From: a virus
Reading direction: 5' to 3' (one strand)
Virus record (IMG/VR): IMGVR_UViG_3300012988_000032
Coordinates: 1-31,478 of that record
DNA: 31,478 bases
The translations under genes and the position numbers were made by a program. Under the pieces are notes generated by a model, which did not search any database, was not told where the DNA came from, and saw only the letters and a list, made by a program, of their open reading frames with translations. This document shows positions 30,748-31,478 of the stretch, piece after piece (position 1 is the stretch's first letter; each line of letters opens with the position of its first letter).

Positions 30748-31442
30748 TTGAACCTCAATGGTCTGTATTTCAACAAGCTCCCACGAGCATATGCCTTGAT
30801 TGGGAAAGTAGCAACAGCCGTTTCCTGATTGTTAAGATCTGGCTCAATGAATGTCTTGTATGCAACGTGTTCATGATCCAAGTGCTTAATGATTCCATAC
30901 AAGCTTTCAAAGCTTGGTGTGCCAATGACACTGAAGTACAAGTCCTTGGCATCTTCCACATGCTTACCCAAAGTCAATGCAACGTGTGAAGCTTGGACCA
31001 GCTGCTGTTCCTTACTCATGTCCTGTCTTACAAAGATGTAGACATAACGACGATCAAAATATTCAGTCAGCTGATTTGTAGTAAACATTGCAGATGTCAA
31101 CACATAAGAAAGATTCCAATACATCCTTCTTGGCAAATATGCCTTTGGAATTCCAAGCACTTCAGGAGTTTTGAATCCAGTTACTCGAAGAGTCCAATGG
31201 ATTAGTTCCTTGAGTTCTTTGACATCCACTGGCTGACCTGAGCGGCAAAGTCCTTGGAGCACTCTTGATGCAACCTTCTCAACAGTGGCTTGGTTGATCC
31301 TGCGACGGGTTCCAGCCCCACACTTCAATATTTCATATTGGAAATTGTAGACCCTCATCAAATCAGGATCGATGTCATCACGTTCAACTAGATTCCTGTA
31401 TGCAACATCATAATTGAACAGGAGTTTGGTCAACAGTTTCAT
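30744..31442 (-). CDS. Protein with C-terminal PTH2-like domain (232 aa)
   Basis: Residues about 133-215 resemble the peptidyl-tRNA hydrolase 2 family. YVYIFVRQDMSKEQQLVQAS with HVALTLG matches the opening strand and 'Q-x-x-H' helix. FIEPDLNNQETAVATFPI matches the closing EPD...TAIA strand. Residues 1-125 are an unrelated, mostly helical extension rich in Arg and Lys (GTRRRINQATVEKVASRVLQ). True PTH2 enzymes release peptides from stalled peptidyl-tRNA; whether this divergent copy does so is not clear. It is the first gene visible in this unit, 36 bases from the window edge; no clear promoter or strong ribosome site is seen in those bases. Confidence 0.65.
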   Translation of the reverse strand: MKLLTKLLFNYDVAYRNLVERDDIDPDLMRVYNFQYEILKCGAGTRRRINQATVEKVASRVLQGLCRSGQPVDVKELKELIHWTLRVTGFKTPEVLGIPKAYLPRRMYWNLSYVLTSAMFTTNQLTEYFDRRYVYIFVRQDMSKEQQLVQASHVALTLGKHVEDAKDLYFSVIGTPSFESLYGIIKHLDHEHVAYKTFIEPDLNNQETAVATFPIKAYARGSLLKYRPLRFK

Positions 31443-31478
31443 ATTTTAGTATCCGTGTTTCAACTGCATGATATCATA

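Overview
The window is a dense stretch of a tailed-phage genome of the T4 superfamily (contractile-tailed myovirus). It resembles the marine and freshwater 'exo-T-even' phages, including T4-like cyanophages, more than T4 itself. The evidence is a run of recognisable T4 core proteins: gp4, gp48, gp53, a gp27-like hub protein, gp5, gp25, gp6, gp8, gp26, gp32, gp59 and gp33. With them come large structural proteins typical of environmental T4-like phages, such as a DUF4815-type protein. No tRNA, rRNA, insertion sequence or CRISPR array was seen. No gap between genes exceeds about 80 bases. The host cannot be named from this sequence.

Layout. (1) Positions 1-22677, all on the minus strand, form the late structural module. 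In transcription order it holds the head-completion protein gp4, tail-tube cap gp48, wedge protein gp53, gp27-like hub, gp5 hub/lysozyme, gp25, gp6, a gp7-position protein, gp8, a DUF4815 protein, a second large peripheral protein, a small coiled-coil protein, a fibre-like protein and a 669-residue collagen-like fibre protein. The start of one more gene is cut by the left edge. (2) Positions 22727-26437 on the plus strand form an embedded hub/tail-initiation cluster: an unassigned 143-aa protein, a gp54-like tube protein, gp26, a small chaperone-like frame and a candidate tape measure. (3) Positions 26427-27074 on the minus strand hold an orphan SAM methyltransferase, separated by a perfect terminator hairpin from (4) positions 27155-31442 on the minus strand. 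That last block is a replication/late-transcription/metabolic block with a PTH2-like protein, a 100-aa protein, GMP reductase, a small membrane protein, gp33, gp59, a 76-aa protein and gp32. Most of its genes are joined by ATGA or TAATG overlaps.

The control logic is readable. Near-identical TAAATA boxes, matching the T4 late-promoter core, sit about 20-60 bases upstream of many transcription-unit leaders on both strands. The window also encodes gp33, the co-activator of T4-type late transcription.

The strongest unexpected signal is at the 3' end of gene 26. A perfect -1 slippery heptamer (T TTT TTC) lies six bases before a sequence able to form an H-type pseudoknot. The zero-frame stop codon lies in the spacer. 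The -1 frame then runs into a 75-residue extension, directly upstream of a tape-measure-like gene. This is the architecture of the lambda G/GT tail-assembly chaperones, here on a T4-type hub gene. Other notable points are a tail lysozyme domain moved to the C-terminus of gp5, a phage GMP reductase, a gp32 with no zinc-binding cysteines, GxGY beta-modules spread over four tail proteins, and a long Asn-rich Gly-X-Y fibre.
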